DNA of 37,251 nt from Streptomyces sp. SID14478 (GTDB taxonomy: Bacteria > Actinomycetota > Actinomycetes > Streptomycetales > Streptomycetaceae): positions 1 to 37,251 of the forward strand of contig NZ_JAAGMG010000383.1 in assembly GCF_010548525.1 (NCBI RefSeq), in the 5' to 3' direction. Below are positions 8,951 through 16,041 of the stretch, in pieces (the stretch's first letter is position 1; the number at the start of each line of letters is the position of its first letter). The notes below the pieces were generated by a model, which saw only the letters and a list, made by a program, of their open reading frames with translations, ran no database searches and had not been told where the DNA came from. Made by a program: the position numbers and the translations under genes.

Positions 8951-10051
8951 GTGAGCCAAGCGCCCAGAGGCTTCGGCGGGATGATTCAGCGCGGCCCGAT
9001 GGCCATCGACGTGATCGGCGCGCACTACACAACCGTCTTCAACCAAGCGGTACGCGACTGCCGGATGTCCCGCCGTGCGCGCGGCCTCCTCGTCGAGTTG
9101 CTCAGCCACCGCGACGGCTTCGGGATCTCGCTGACGATGCTGCTGCGCAACGGACCGGAGGGAAAGGATGCGCTGAGCGCGGCGCTGCGTGAACTCGAGC
9201 AGCACGGATACCTCCGCCGGGAGCGGGAGCGGGACGCCCGTGGCCGCCTGGGCGAGGCCCGCTACTACCTCACCGACATGCCCGAGGGCCTCGAGATCGT
9301 CGCCCAAGCCCCATGGCCCCGCTTCCCGGAGGACAGTGAGCGGCCGGACGGCGACGATGCCCCGCTCGGCGCGCGACGCCGCAGGTCAGCACCTGAGCCG
9401 GAAAATCCGCCGTTGGATGAGTCTGGACAAACACCCAGGTCAGAACCTAAGGCGGATTTCCCTGCGCAGGCTGAACCTGCCCAGGGAAATCCGCCCCCTA
9501 AGAAGACCACCTTCAAGAAGACCAGCCAGCAGAACACCAACCCCCTCCCTCCGTCCGCGTCGCGTCCGCACGCACGCGAGGCGTCGGCGCACGCCGCGGC
9601 CGTCGCCCGTGGCGAACAGGCGCTCCTGTCGATCGGCCGTCACCACCCCGAACTGCACGCCGCATTGGCCACCGGCAACACTCTCGCCGACCAAGCTCCG
9701 CTCGTCGGCCGCCTCCTGGAGAGCGGGGTGAGCCGTGAGCACATCCGCGAGGCGCTCGTCGGCCGCCCCTACCCGGCACCGCACGAACGCACCCACTCGC
9801 TGGCCGCGCTCGTCAGCGGGCGCCTCAAGCAACTGGCCCACCTCGCAGCAGCCGACCGCTCCCGGGAGCAGGCACCGGCTCCCGGACCGCCGGTGGCTAC
9901 CGGACCACCGACGGACGGTACGAAGGTCGGCACCGTCGCGATCCGGCACGAGTGCCCGGGACAGGACGGCCTGTGCGGGCGCCCTGTGGGCGCGCCCGGT
10001 GAGCTCTGCCCGATCTGCACCCGACTGCCGGCCGACCCGCAAACTCCCTGA
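8951..10051 (+). CDS. Winged-helix DNA-binding protein with C-terminal zinc motif, candidate replication initiator
   Basis: From the GTG at 8951 the product has 366 residues. GGGAG at 8939-8943, seven bases upstream, favours this start, although the frame is open from an ATG at 8891. Residues about 10-105 form a winged-helix domain (MSRRARGLLVELLSH; LSAALRELEQHGYLRRERE; ARYYLTD as the wing). A Pro/Lys-rich linker (about 125-215) covers the DNA dyad at 9450-9494. A helical segment (about 215-320) and a C-terminal Cys cluster, C-x6-C-x10-C-x2-C (about 335-357), follow. It sits next to the dense repeats, one copy of which (9049) is in its own 5' end. The layout resembles actinomycete plasmid helix-turn-helix Rep proteins. 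It could instead be a transfer regulator or relaxosome factor. Confidence 0.8.
   Translation: MSQAPRGFGGMIQRGPMAIDVIGAHYTTVFNQAVRDCRMSRRARGLLVELLSHRDGFGISLTMLLRNGPEGKDALSAALRELEQHGYLRRERERDARGRLGEARYYLTDMPEGLEIVAQAPWPRFPEDSERPDGDDAPLGARRRRSAPEPENPPLDESGQTPRSEPKADFPAQAEPAQGNPPPKKTTFKKTSQQNTNPLPPSASRPHAREASAHAAAVARGEQALLSIGRHHPELHAALATGNTLADQAPLVGRLLESGVSREHIREALVGRPYPAPHERTHSLAALVSGRLKQLAHLAAADRSREQAPAPGPPVATGPPTDGTKVGTVAIRHECPGQDGLCGRPVGAPGELCPICTRLPADPQTP
9450..9494. repeat. 45-bp near-perfect dyad inside the winged-helix gene
   Basis: GGCGGATTTCCCTG (9450-9463) is exactly inverted as CAGGGAAATCCGCC (9481-9494). After one C-C mismatch the pairing continues with GCAGG/CCTGC around a CTGAA loop, giving 19 of 20 pairs. 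A third related half-site, GGAAAATCCGCC, lies at about 9410-9421. The dyad falls in a low-complexity linker of the encoded protein, where sequence constraint from the protein should be weak. Confidence 0.85.
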
Positions 10052-10090
10052 TCCACAATGGAGATCACGCAATCGGCGGGGGAGACACAG

Positions 10091-10822
10091 ATGCTGGCAA
10101 TGACCGCGGCCGCGGCCGTGTGGGGAGCGGCGACTGGCTGGTGCGCTCAGGCGGCACTCCACCGCCTCTCGGTCCCGGCCGGCGAGACCTGGCAGTCCAC
10201 CTGCCCGGACGGACACCTCCTGCCCAGCGGAATCTGCGGCTGGCTCCTGCCCGCATGCCCGACCGGACAACACCGCTACCCGGGCTGGCGCCCGGCGAGC
10301 GCGGTCTGCGCCCTGGCGGCCGCGATCTGCACCGTCCTCGCCCTGGCCGTAGGAGCCCACCCTGAGCTGATCGCCTGGTTGCTTCTTGCTCCGCCCGCCC
10401 TCGTCCTCGCACTCGTGGACGCCCGCGTACACCGCCTGCCCGACCGCCTGACCCTGCCGCTCGCCGCCGCGGCCCTCCTGCTCCTCGCAGTCGCCGGCCA
10501 GTTGCCGCACACAGCAGGCTCGTTCACCACCGCGGCCCTCGGCTGCGTGGCCCTCGGCGCCGTGTTCTCGGCGATGTTCCTCATCCCCGGCTCCATCGGC
10601 TTCGGCGACGTGAAGCTCAGCCTCTTCATCGGCGCAGTGCTCGGCTGGTACGGATGGAGCGCCCTGCTGTACGGCGCCCTCGCCGGCTACCTCATCGCCG
10701 CCGTTTACGGCATCACACTCATCGCCCGTCGCAAGGCCACAGGGAAGACCCGGATCGCCTTCGGCCCGTCCCTGCTCCTCGGCGCGTTCCTGGGACTCGC
10801 GGCTGGTGCCGCAACTCAGTGA
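10091..10822 (+). CDS. A24-family prepilin peptidase (type IV leader peptidase-like)
   Basis: This 243-residue polytopic aspartic protease should cleave class III (prepilin-type) leaders at the membrane. Both catalytic Asp motifs are visible: ALVDARVHRLPDRL (about residues 107-120) and the family signature GFGDVKLSLF (about 170-180). Seven or eight hydrophobic segments fit the family. An N-terminal Cys-containing loop (CPDGH...C...C, about 37-56) resembles the zinc-binding loop of PilD-type enzymes, but the CxxC pairs are not regular. The ATG at 10091 has GGGGGAG six bases upstream, and the in-frame ATG at 10058 is less likely. It follows the winged-helix gene by 39 bases. A nearby substrate is not obvious, but the 2519-2944 product is a candidate. 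Confidence 0.9.
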   Translation: MLAMTAAAAVWGAATGWCAQAALHRLSVPAGETWQSTCPDGHLLPSGICGWLLPACPTGQHRYPGWRPASAVCALAAAICTVLALAVGAHPELIAWLLLAPPALVLALVDARVHRLPDRLTLPLAAAALLLLAVAGQLPHTAGSFTTAALGCVALGAVFSAMFLIPGSIGFGDVKLSLFIGAVLGWYGWSALLYGALAGYLIAAVYGITLIARRKATGKTRIAFGPSLLLGAFLGLAAGAATQ

Positions 10823-10994
10823 TGTCGAAGAGACGGCGCGCACAACTCATCACCGCAGCGGTCTGTCCGCCGCGTCTTGGCCGCACCTCAGACGTTCGAC
10901 TGCGCGGCGGGACGGTCAGCTCTGCCAGTTACGGTGAACAGCGACGCGCTTGTGAACTACGGTGCTGGCCGTCCCTTTTGAGGACGGAAAGCCG

Positions 10995-11462
10995 ATGCAC
11001 ACTACGGACGAGCCGGTCCATCACACGATCACGATTGCCGTCGACCCGTCGGCGACCTGGCAGGAGGGGACCGAGTTCCTCCGGGCGTTCTGCTCGTGCG
11101 GCGCGCAGACACGGGCGGTTCGTACGCGAGCGGAAGCCGCGCGGGTGAGTGACGTGTTGGCCTGGCACGCGGCCGCGGCCAACTCTTCTGGGTCGGAGCA
11201 GCCGGTGGCGGGCCGACTTGAGGCCGCGCTCTGGATGTTGTGGCTGGCGATCGTCGCGGCGCCGGTAGGAGCCGCAGCGTGGGCCATCGTCCCCCGCTGG
11301 GCTTCGACACCATGGCGCGCACGACGACGGGCCATGGAATTTTGCTGTCTCCCGGAAGATCACGGCTTCCGTGATTCCGTCGATGGCCACCTGTTCTCTC
11401 ATCGGCTGCCCTGCCACCTTCTCGAACGCGGCAGCCGAGAGCTTGCGTCCGACCCCGCGTGA
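10995..11462 (+). CDS. Hypothetical Cys-motif/single-TM protein whose 3' part is fused to foreign sequence
   Basis: The ORF gives 155 residues. Residues 1-112 look genuine: a soluble start, FCSCGAQTR near 32-40, an Ala-rich helix and a hydrophobic segment (about 78-100). From about residue 113 (base 11330) the frame is antisense to the remnant of a HAD hydrolase, so the last ~43 residues are probably accidental. The original C-terminus appears lost at the junction. A short hairpin, CCGTCC/GGACGG (10969-10987), precedes the ATG at 10995. Family not recognised. Confidence 0.5.
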   Translation: MHTTDEPVHHTITIAVDPSATWQEGTEFLRAFCSCGAQTRAVRTRAEAARVSDVLAWHAAAANSSGSEQPVAGRLEAALWMLWLAIVAAPVGAAAWAIVPRWASTPWRARRRAMEFCCLPEDHGFRDSVDGHLFSHRLPCHLLERGSRELASDPA

Positions 11463-11507
11463 CGCAATGAGCGTGTGGTCGATGTCCCATAGAACCAGCC
11501 GTGACAT
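11330..11507 (-). pseudogene. N-terminal remnant of a HAD-family hydrolase
   Basis: The ATG at 11507 has a good GGGAGGG ribosome site. It is followed by LVLWDIDHTLIASRG, a HAD motif I (D-x-D-x-T-L) with both aspartates, then the alpha-helical start of the cap up to ETAKFHG (about residue 59). After that the frame continues as unrelated Arg/Ser-rich sequence, so motifs II-IV are absent. The gene was cut by a rearrangement near 11330, the same point where the opposite-strand gene loses sense. Any product would lack the active site. Confidence 0.8.
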
Positions 11508-11661
11508 GCGCTGCCCTCCCTGGAAGGTGTAGCGAGTTGATCGCCAGACGACTACGGACGGCCACAGGCGTCGGCGTATCCGTGGAAGGTCGCCGGCTCG
11601 ACGCGGACTGGGCAAGAGGTGCATCGTGCCGAAGCAGCCGCTCCTGATCTGGCGTGTGGAG

Positions 11662-12207
11662 TCAGCGGGCCGGGTGCGTGTATTTGGCGTTGCGCAGTTC
11701 GCGGAGCATGACCGCGAAGTTGGGCGAGTCGGGGAACGGCTGCCGGTTCCCGATTTTGCGGTAGCCCCAGTTCTCATACAGAGATTGGACCTTGGGGTGG
11801 TCGGGGTCGACTAGGAGGACAGCGAGGGCCTCAGTGCGTTCGGACACGAGGGCTGTGTGCAGGCGTTCGGCGGTACCGGTCTTGCGCCACAGGTGGACCA
11901 CCATCAGTTCTGAGACGGAGAAGGTGGAGTCGTCCTCGGGAGCAGGGTTCAGGTGTTCGCGCCACCATTCGCGCCCGGGGTTGGCCGGGGCGCCGTAGGC
12001 GAAGCCGATGGGCCGCTCGTCCTCGTATCCGATCACGCACGAGAAGCCGGGGTGTTTGCCCCAGTGGTCAACGAACCAGGGGAAGCGCTCGTCGAAGTCG
12101 GTCATGTCGTCGGCGTAGGCGTCGGCGTGTACGTCCAGCAGCACCTGCCGGATGTGCGGGAGGTCGTCGTGTCCGAAATGCCGTAGCTGCACGCTGGCCG
12201 TGGTCAT
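11662..12207 (-). CDS. GNAT-family N-acetyltransferase
   Basis: This 181-residue protein has GNAT features: a beta-strand start (VQLRHFGHDDLPHIRQVL), the central strand SVSELMVVHLWRKTG with acetyl-CoA-binding loop RKTGTAERLH (about 125-134), and a C-terminal NWGYRKIGNRQPF segment typical of the fold. The substrate cannot be read from sequence. Its ATG overlaps the stop of the HTH-TPR regulator by four bases (ATGA), so the two are co-translated and the regulator may control this gene. No in-frame defect seen. Confidence 0.88.
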   Translation of the reverse strand: MTTASVQLRHFGHDDLPHIRQVLLDVHADAYADDMTDFDERFPWFVDHWGKHPGFSCVIGYEDERPIGFAYGAPANPGREWWREHLNPAPEDDSTFSVSELMVVHLWRKTGTAERLHTALVSERTEALAVLLVDPDHPKVQSLYENWGYRKIGNRQPFPDSPNFAVMLRELRNAKYTHPAR

Positions 12208-13505
12208 GCGGGTGTGCTCCATTCGGTGCGGTAGCGGTCGGTCCACTCGTCTGCGAGCCGGGCCGGTGCCGTGGTGATCAGATCTCGGTGGAAGTCGCCG
12301 AGGAGCGAGCGCATGCGGCCGGGCAATGGGTCGCCGGCCATGATGGCGAAGACACTGGCACTGGTGGCACAGGCGTGCTCCGCTTCTCCCTGATGGAGTT
12401 GGGCGAGTGCCAGGCGAGCGGTGACGTTTGCGCGGTTGCGCCGGTACGACGCCGGCAGCGCGGCCAGCGCACGGTGCGAGGCGGCCTCGGCCTGGGCGGG
12501 GTCGCCGACGTGGTCGCGGACGATCGCGGTGATGGAGTACAGCTCGGCCGGCCCGTAGAAGGCGATCCACACCGGGGTCGTCTGGTCGCCGCGGACCTGG
12601 GCGAGGGCGTCTTCGGCACGGCCCAGCGAGCGAAGCGCGGCTTTGTGCTCCTGGCTGTGGGCCAGGCCGATCGCGAGGCGCGCGTGGGCGAGGGAGTTGT
12701 GCAGGGGGGAACGGCGGGTGATGGCCGTGGCCTGGGCAGCCTGGGCCGCGGCGACGGCCTCGCCGTACTCCTCGCGTTGGCGGGCGAGCATGGCGCGCAG
12801 GTTCCACACCTGCATCGTCATGTCGGGGTCCTGAGCCATCCCGGCGTAGGTCAGGGCGCGTTCGAGATGGGCGGTGGCCGCATCCAGGTCCCGGGCGTCG
12901 ATCAGAGACCACGCGGCGTTGGCGGTGTAGTCGGCGGCGATTGCGAACAGGCGCTGCCGTACGCGCTGGGTGGTGGAGTGCCGCTGCAGGCGCAGTGCTT
13001 CCTCGGCTCCGGCGAGCGAGGCGCGTTCGAGGGCGGTGTCCCCGCCGCGCGTGGCGTCGAGCGCGACGAGCCGGGCCATGCTGTCGCGCAGCCGGATCAC
13101 GTCGGCACCGCCCACGCGTGAGGGGCGAGCGGAGGCGGGTGCGGCGACGGCAAGAGCGGTGCCGGGTACCGCAGTGAAGAAGCGGCGGCGGTGCACGGAG
13201 GGGTCCTTTGGTGGTGCGGGTGTGGGCTTGGGATTCCCTCGTGGCACGAAGCCGAGGTCGGTGATGGGCAGGCGACTGATGGCCTCCAGCGCGTGACGCT
13301 GCTTGGTTTGGGGCCACTGGTTCTCGCCGGACAGCCACCTGAACACCGTGCGCTCCGACGTGGTCCCGGGGCGGCCGGTGAAGTCGCCGATGGCGTCGTT
13401 CACGGCGGCCGTCAGGTCCACCACCTTCATGTCCGCTTCGGTCATCCAGGCGGCTAACAGCTCGTTTCTGCTCTCCACCACGACGCCACGGTAGAGGCAG
13501 ACCAC
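12204..13505 (-). CDS. HTH-TPR regulatory protein with internal twin-arginine-like segment
   Basis: This product of up to 433 residues has an N-terminal DNA-binding region (about 15-80, with RTVFRWLSGENQWP as probable recognition part). A segment HRRRFFTAVPGTALAVAAPA near 108-127 looks like a Tat signal placed internally. About 280 residues of tetratricopeptide-like helices (AW/AH-x-LE repeats, about 165-410) follow. This layout is common among uncharacterised Streptomyces regulators. The start is uncertain: the GTG at 13505 has no clear ribosome site and a start slightly downstream is possible. It is divergent from the RsbW-like gene, with a shared 177-base promoter region, and heads a two-gene operon with the acetyltransferase. 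Confidence 0.8.
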   Translation of the reverse strand: MVCLYRGVVVESRNELLAAWMTEADMKVVDLTAAVNDAIGDFTGRPGTTSERTVFRWLSGENQWPQTKQRHALEAISRLPITDLGFVPRGNPKPTPAPPKDPSVHRRRFFTAVPGTALAVAAPASARPSRVGGADVIRLRDSMARLVALDATRGGDTALERASLAGAEEALRLQRHSTTQRVRQRLFAIAADYTANAAWSLIDARDLDAATAHLERALTYAGMAQDPDMTMQVWNLRAMLARQREEYGEAVAAAQAAQATAITRRSPLHNSLAHARLAIGLAHSQEHKAALRSLGRAEDALAQVRGDQTTPVWIAFYGPAELYSITAIVRDHVGDPAQAEAASHRALAALPASYRRNRANVTARLALAQLHQGEAEHACATSASVFAIMAGDPLPGRMRSLLGDFHRDLITTAPARLADEWTDRYRTEWSTPA

Positions 13506-13682
13506 CCGCCACAGATAGTCAAGCGACGGTCAATTCGTCAGTACGGGCGGGCGCAGCCGGAGCCACTTCGTCATGCACAACGCGGCACCACAGCCGGTTA
13601 GCTCTGGGGTACGGCCCTTGCCGCCCAACCTCCCGACGGAGGAGCGGCTTTGGGGCACCGCCACCGCGACGAGGCGAGATTC

Positions 13683-14129
13683 ATGGCGATGACTGAGATG
13701 AGGCCACGGGCGACCGGGCACCCCGGCTACGGCGAGACTCACCCGCGCGTCCCGCACACGGCACGTGCGGCGCGCAGCCTGGCGCGGACGGCGTGCGCGA
13801 ACTGGGCCATACCGAAGGACACGGCGGAGGTCGCTGCCCTGCTGCTCGTCGAGCTCGTCTCCAACGCGGTGCGTCACGGGCAGGGCCCCGTCGTACGCCT
13901 GAGGGTTGATCGCACCGCCGCCGACCGGGTCCTGGTCGCGGTCACCGACCATGCACCTCATTGCGTGCCCGAGATGCAGGATCCGGACCCGCTCGCACTG
14001 TCCGGCCGGGGCCTGTGCATCGTCGAGCAAATGAGTGAGCGGTGGGGGTACGAGCTGATCGGTCCCACGGCGCAACGCAGCGCGAAGAGGGTCTGGGCCG
14101 AAATCGCAGTGGACGTGAGCGCGTCGTGA
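13683..14129 (+). CDS. RsbW-like ATP-binding protein (GHKL fold, anti-sigma type)
   Basis: This 148-residue single-domain GHKL ATPase has its N box at LLLVELVSNAVRHGQ (about 57-71) and a G box at SGRGLCIVEQMSERWG (about 108-123). The phosphoacceptor His domain of full histidine kinases is absent, which is the pattern of Streptomyces anti-sigma/serine kinase proteins. Such proteins usually act with an anti-sigma antagonist, but none is encoded nearby. I prefer the ATG at 13683, and one two codons further is equally possible. It precedes the small Cys-motif gene and the sugar cassette in the same direction, so it may be a regulator of that block. Confidence 0.85.
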   Translation: MAMTEMRPRATGHPGYGETHPRVPHTARAARSLARTACANWAIPKDTAEVAALLLVELVSNAVRHGQGPVVRLRVDRTAADRVLVAVTDHAPHCVPEMQDPDPLALSGRGLCIVEQMSERWGYELIGPTAQRSAKRVWAEIAVDVSAS

Positions 14130-14220
14130 ACGCGACCGACGGCGCGCAGGGGCTGGTCTGTATTACCCAACTCCTTGATTACGGGCGCAGCCGGTTGGCC
14201 GCGTCAGAGGGGAGCGATTG

Positions 14221-14730
14221 ATGAGCGCTACCGCCCTCGACGCCACTGGCATCCTCGATGCCCTGGACAAGCTCCCCGAAGTCACCACCATCGATCAGTC
14301 GGTCGAGCAGAACTCGCAGCTTCGAGAATGGGCTCAAGTGCTGCTCCCCAAAGCCCGTGCCGTGCTCAAGGACCTGCCTGAGGAAGAGGGAGGGCAGCGC
14401 TCCGCGGTTACCCGCATCATCGGCTGGGCGCTGACCGTGTTGGACAGCACCCGCCCGCTGGCAACACTCAGCGGGGCGACCTGGCAGGTCGGCAACCTGG
14501 CCATGGCCTGCCGGCTGCTGGCGAACGTGGTGGCCTCGGTCGCCGAAGGCCGTGTTCGGTGTGCCTGGTGCAAGAGGTACGGCGACGACGCCCGCCTCAT
14601 CCGAGTTATCGAGGCTGCCAGTGGCCCCGGCGCCAGCCTCTTCGGATGCGCTCCCTGCCGCGAGCGCTTCAGCCTCGCCCCTCTCACGGACCGGCCCGGA
14701 CTGGCTCCGCCCGATTCCCGCGACGTCTAG
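14221..14730 (+). CDS. Hypothetical protein with C-terminal CxxC/CAPC zinc-type motif
   Basis: The protein has 169 residues, with a helical N-terminal two-thirds (about 1-110). A C-terminal module contains CAWCKR (about 117-122) and, some 30 residues later, CAPCRER (about 147-153). Four cysteines in two C-x2-C pairs suggest zinc binding. A strong GAGGGGAG site precedes the ATG at 14221. The same CxxC/CAPC pattern recurs in the 62-residue product of the next gene. No function can be assigned. Confidence 0.75.
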   Translation: MSATALDATGILDALDKLPEVTTIDQSVEQNSQLREWAQVLLPKARAVLKDLPEEEGGQRSAVTRIIGWALTVLDSTRPLATLSGATWQVGNLAMACRLLANVVASVAEGRVRCAWCKRYGDDARLIRVIEAASGPGASLFGCAPCRERFSLAPLTDRPGLAPPDSRDV

Positions 14731-14773
14731 CCGGCCTTACGACCCCTCGGGTCCTTCGCTCCGGGCTCGAGGA

Positions 14774-14820
14774 GGCTCCGGCCGCCCTCCGTCCCGTGCC
14801 CTGACGGGGCGGCCGGAGCC
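14774..14820 (+). terminator. G+C-rich hairpin, probable terminator
   Basis: GGCTCCGGCCGCCC (14774-14787) is exactly inverted at 14807-14820 around a 19-base loop, 44 bases after the preceding stop codon. No T-run follows, as is usual for actinomycete terminators. It separates the 169-residue gene from the small gene and the sugar cassette. Confidence 0.7.
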
Positions 14821-14846
14821 AGCACAACAGTGACGAAAGGTCGGCC

Positions 14847-15035
14847 ATGGACCGCGAATGGATCACCGGCGAGTGCTGGCTGTGGTGCGAGCGCACCGGC
14901 GTCCCGGTGGTCTGGCTCGGCCCGGTGCAGTGGGGCGGACAGCACGCCCCGCTCTACAGCTGCGCACCGTGCCTTCGACGCCTGGAGACGAAGGCCGCGC
15001 ACTACCTCCTCACCCGCAAGTCATCGCACATCTGA
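14847..15035 (+). CDS. 62-residue Cys-motif protein preceding the sugar cassette
   Basis: The product starts MDREWITGECWLWCERTG and contains CWLWC (about 10-14) and CAPCLRR (about 39-45). These correspond to the two Cys pairs at the end of the 169-residue neighbour. AAAGG lies ten bases before the ATG at 14847. It ends 31 bases before the dehydratase start, so it is probably first in that operon. A small zinc-binding accessory protein is plausible. No function is known to me. Confidence 0.65.
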   Translation: MDREWITGECWLWCERTGVPVVWLGPVQWGGQHAPLYSCAPCLRRLETKAAHYLLTRKSSHI

Positions 15036-15066
15036 TGAGTGACCGATCGCAGAGACGGGGTTGACC

Positions 15067-16041
15067 ATGCACGTCCTTGTCACCGGTGGAGCCGGATTCA
15101 TCGGCTCCCATTTCGTGCACCGCATGCTGAAGGCACCCGACGTCGAGAAGGTCACCGTGCTCGACGCCCTCACCTACGCCGGCCATCGCCACAACCTCGC
15201 CGACACCGCACCGGCACTCACCTTTGTCCACGGCAACATCCTGCACGCTCCCCTCATCGACCGGCTCATGGCCGCACACGACGCGGTCGTCCACTTCGCT
15301 GCCGAGTCGCACGTCGACCGCTCCTATGCCGCTCCCGGCACCTTCGTGTCGACCAACGTCATGGGGACCCAGATCCTCGCCGACGCGGCGGCACGGCACG
15401 ACGTCACGAAGTTCGTCCACGTCTCGACCGACGAGGTGTACGGGCCGCTGGCGGCCGGGCGCGCGACCGAAGAGTCCCCGCTGCTGCCGACGGTGCCGTA
15501 CGCGGCGTCGAAGGCCGCGAGCGACTTAGTCGCGCTCAGCTTCCACCGCACCTACGGCCTCCCGGTGTGCGTCACCCGCTCCTCGAACAACTACGGGCCC
15601 CGCCAGTACCCGGAGAAGGTGATCCCCCTCTTCACCGCCCGGCTCTTGTCCGGGCACAGCGTCACCCTGCACGGCAGCGGCCGGCACGTACGCAACTGGC
15701 TCCACGTCGAGGACCACTGCGCCGGGATCGAGGCCGTCCTGCGCCGGGGACGTCCAGGCGAGGTCTACAACCTCGGCGGCGGCACCGACCTGACCGGGCT
15801 GCAGCTCGCCGAGCGGCTCCTGGCGTTGTGCGGCGCGGGCCCGGACGCGATCACATACATCCCCGACCGGCAGGCCAACGATCTGCGCTACGCGATGGAC
15901 TGCTCGAAGGCGGCCGACGAGCTCGGCTACCGGCCGCAGATCCCGTTCGACGCCGGCCTGGCCGAGACCGTCACCTGGTACCGCAAGAACCCCCACCGGT
16001 GGGCCCCGATTCTTGAGCGAGAGGAGTTCACCCGTGCCTGA
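15067..16041 (+). CDS. dTDP-glucose 4,6-dehydratase-like NAD-dependent enzyme
   Basis: This 324-residue extended short-chain dehydrogenase has a Rossmann motif GGAGFIGSH (residues 8-16), catalytic STDEVYG (Thr-Asp-Glu characteristic of RmlB-type 4,6-dehydratases, about 120-126), YAASKAASD (Tyr-x3-Lys, about 145-153) and SSNNYGPRQYPEK substrate-loop residues (about 172-184). It should convert an NDP-glucose (in the RmlB family, dTDP-glucose) to the 4-keto-6-deoxy sugar. It overlaps the aminotransferase start by eight bases, so the keto-sugar is probably passed to that enzyme. The ATG at 15067 is chosen, and an in-frame TTG lies two codons upstream. Confidence 0.92.
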   Translation: MHVLVTGGAGFIGSHFVHRMLKAPDVEKVTVLDALTYAGHRHNLADTAPALTFVHGNILHAPLIDRLMAAHDAVVHFAAESHVDRSYAAPGTFVSTNVMGTQILADAAARHDVTKFVHVSTDEVYGPLAAGRATEESPLLPTVPYAASKAASDLVALSFHRTYGLPVCVTRSSNNYGPRQYPEKVIPLFTARLLSGHSVTLHGSGRHVRNWLHVEDHCAGIEAVLRRGRPGEVYNLGGGTDLTGLQLAERLLALCGAGPDAITYIPDRQANDLRYAMDCSKAADELGYRPQIPFDAGLAETVTWYRKNPHRWAPILEREEFTRA

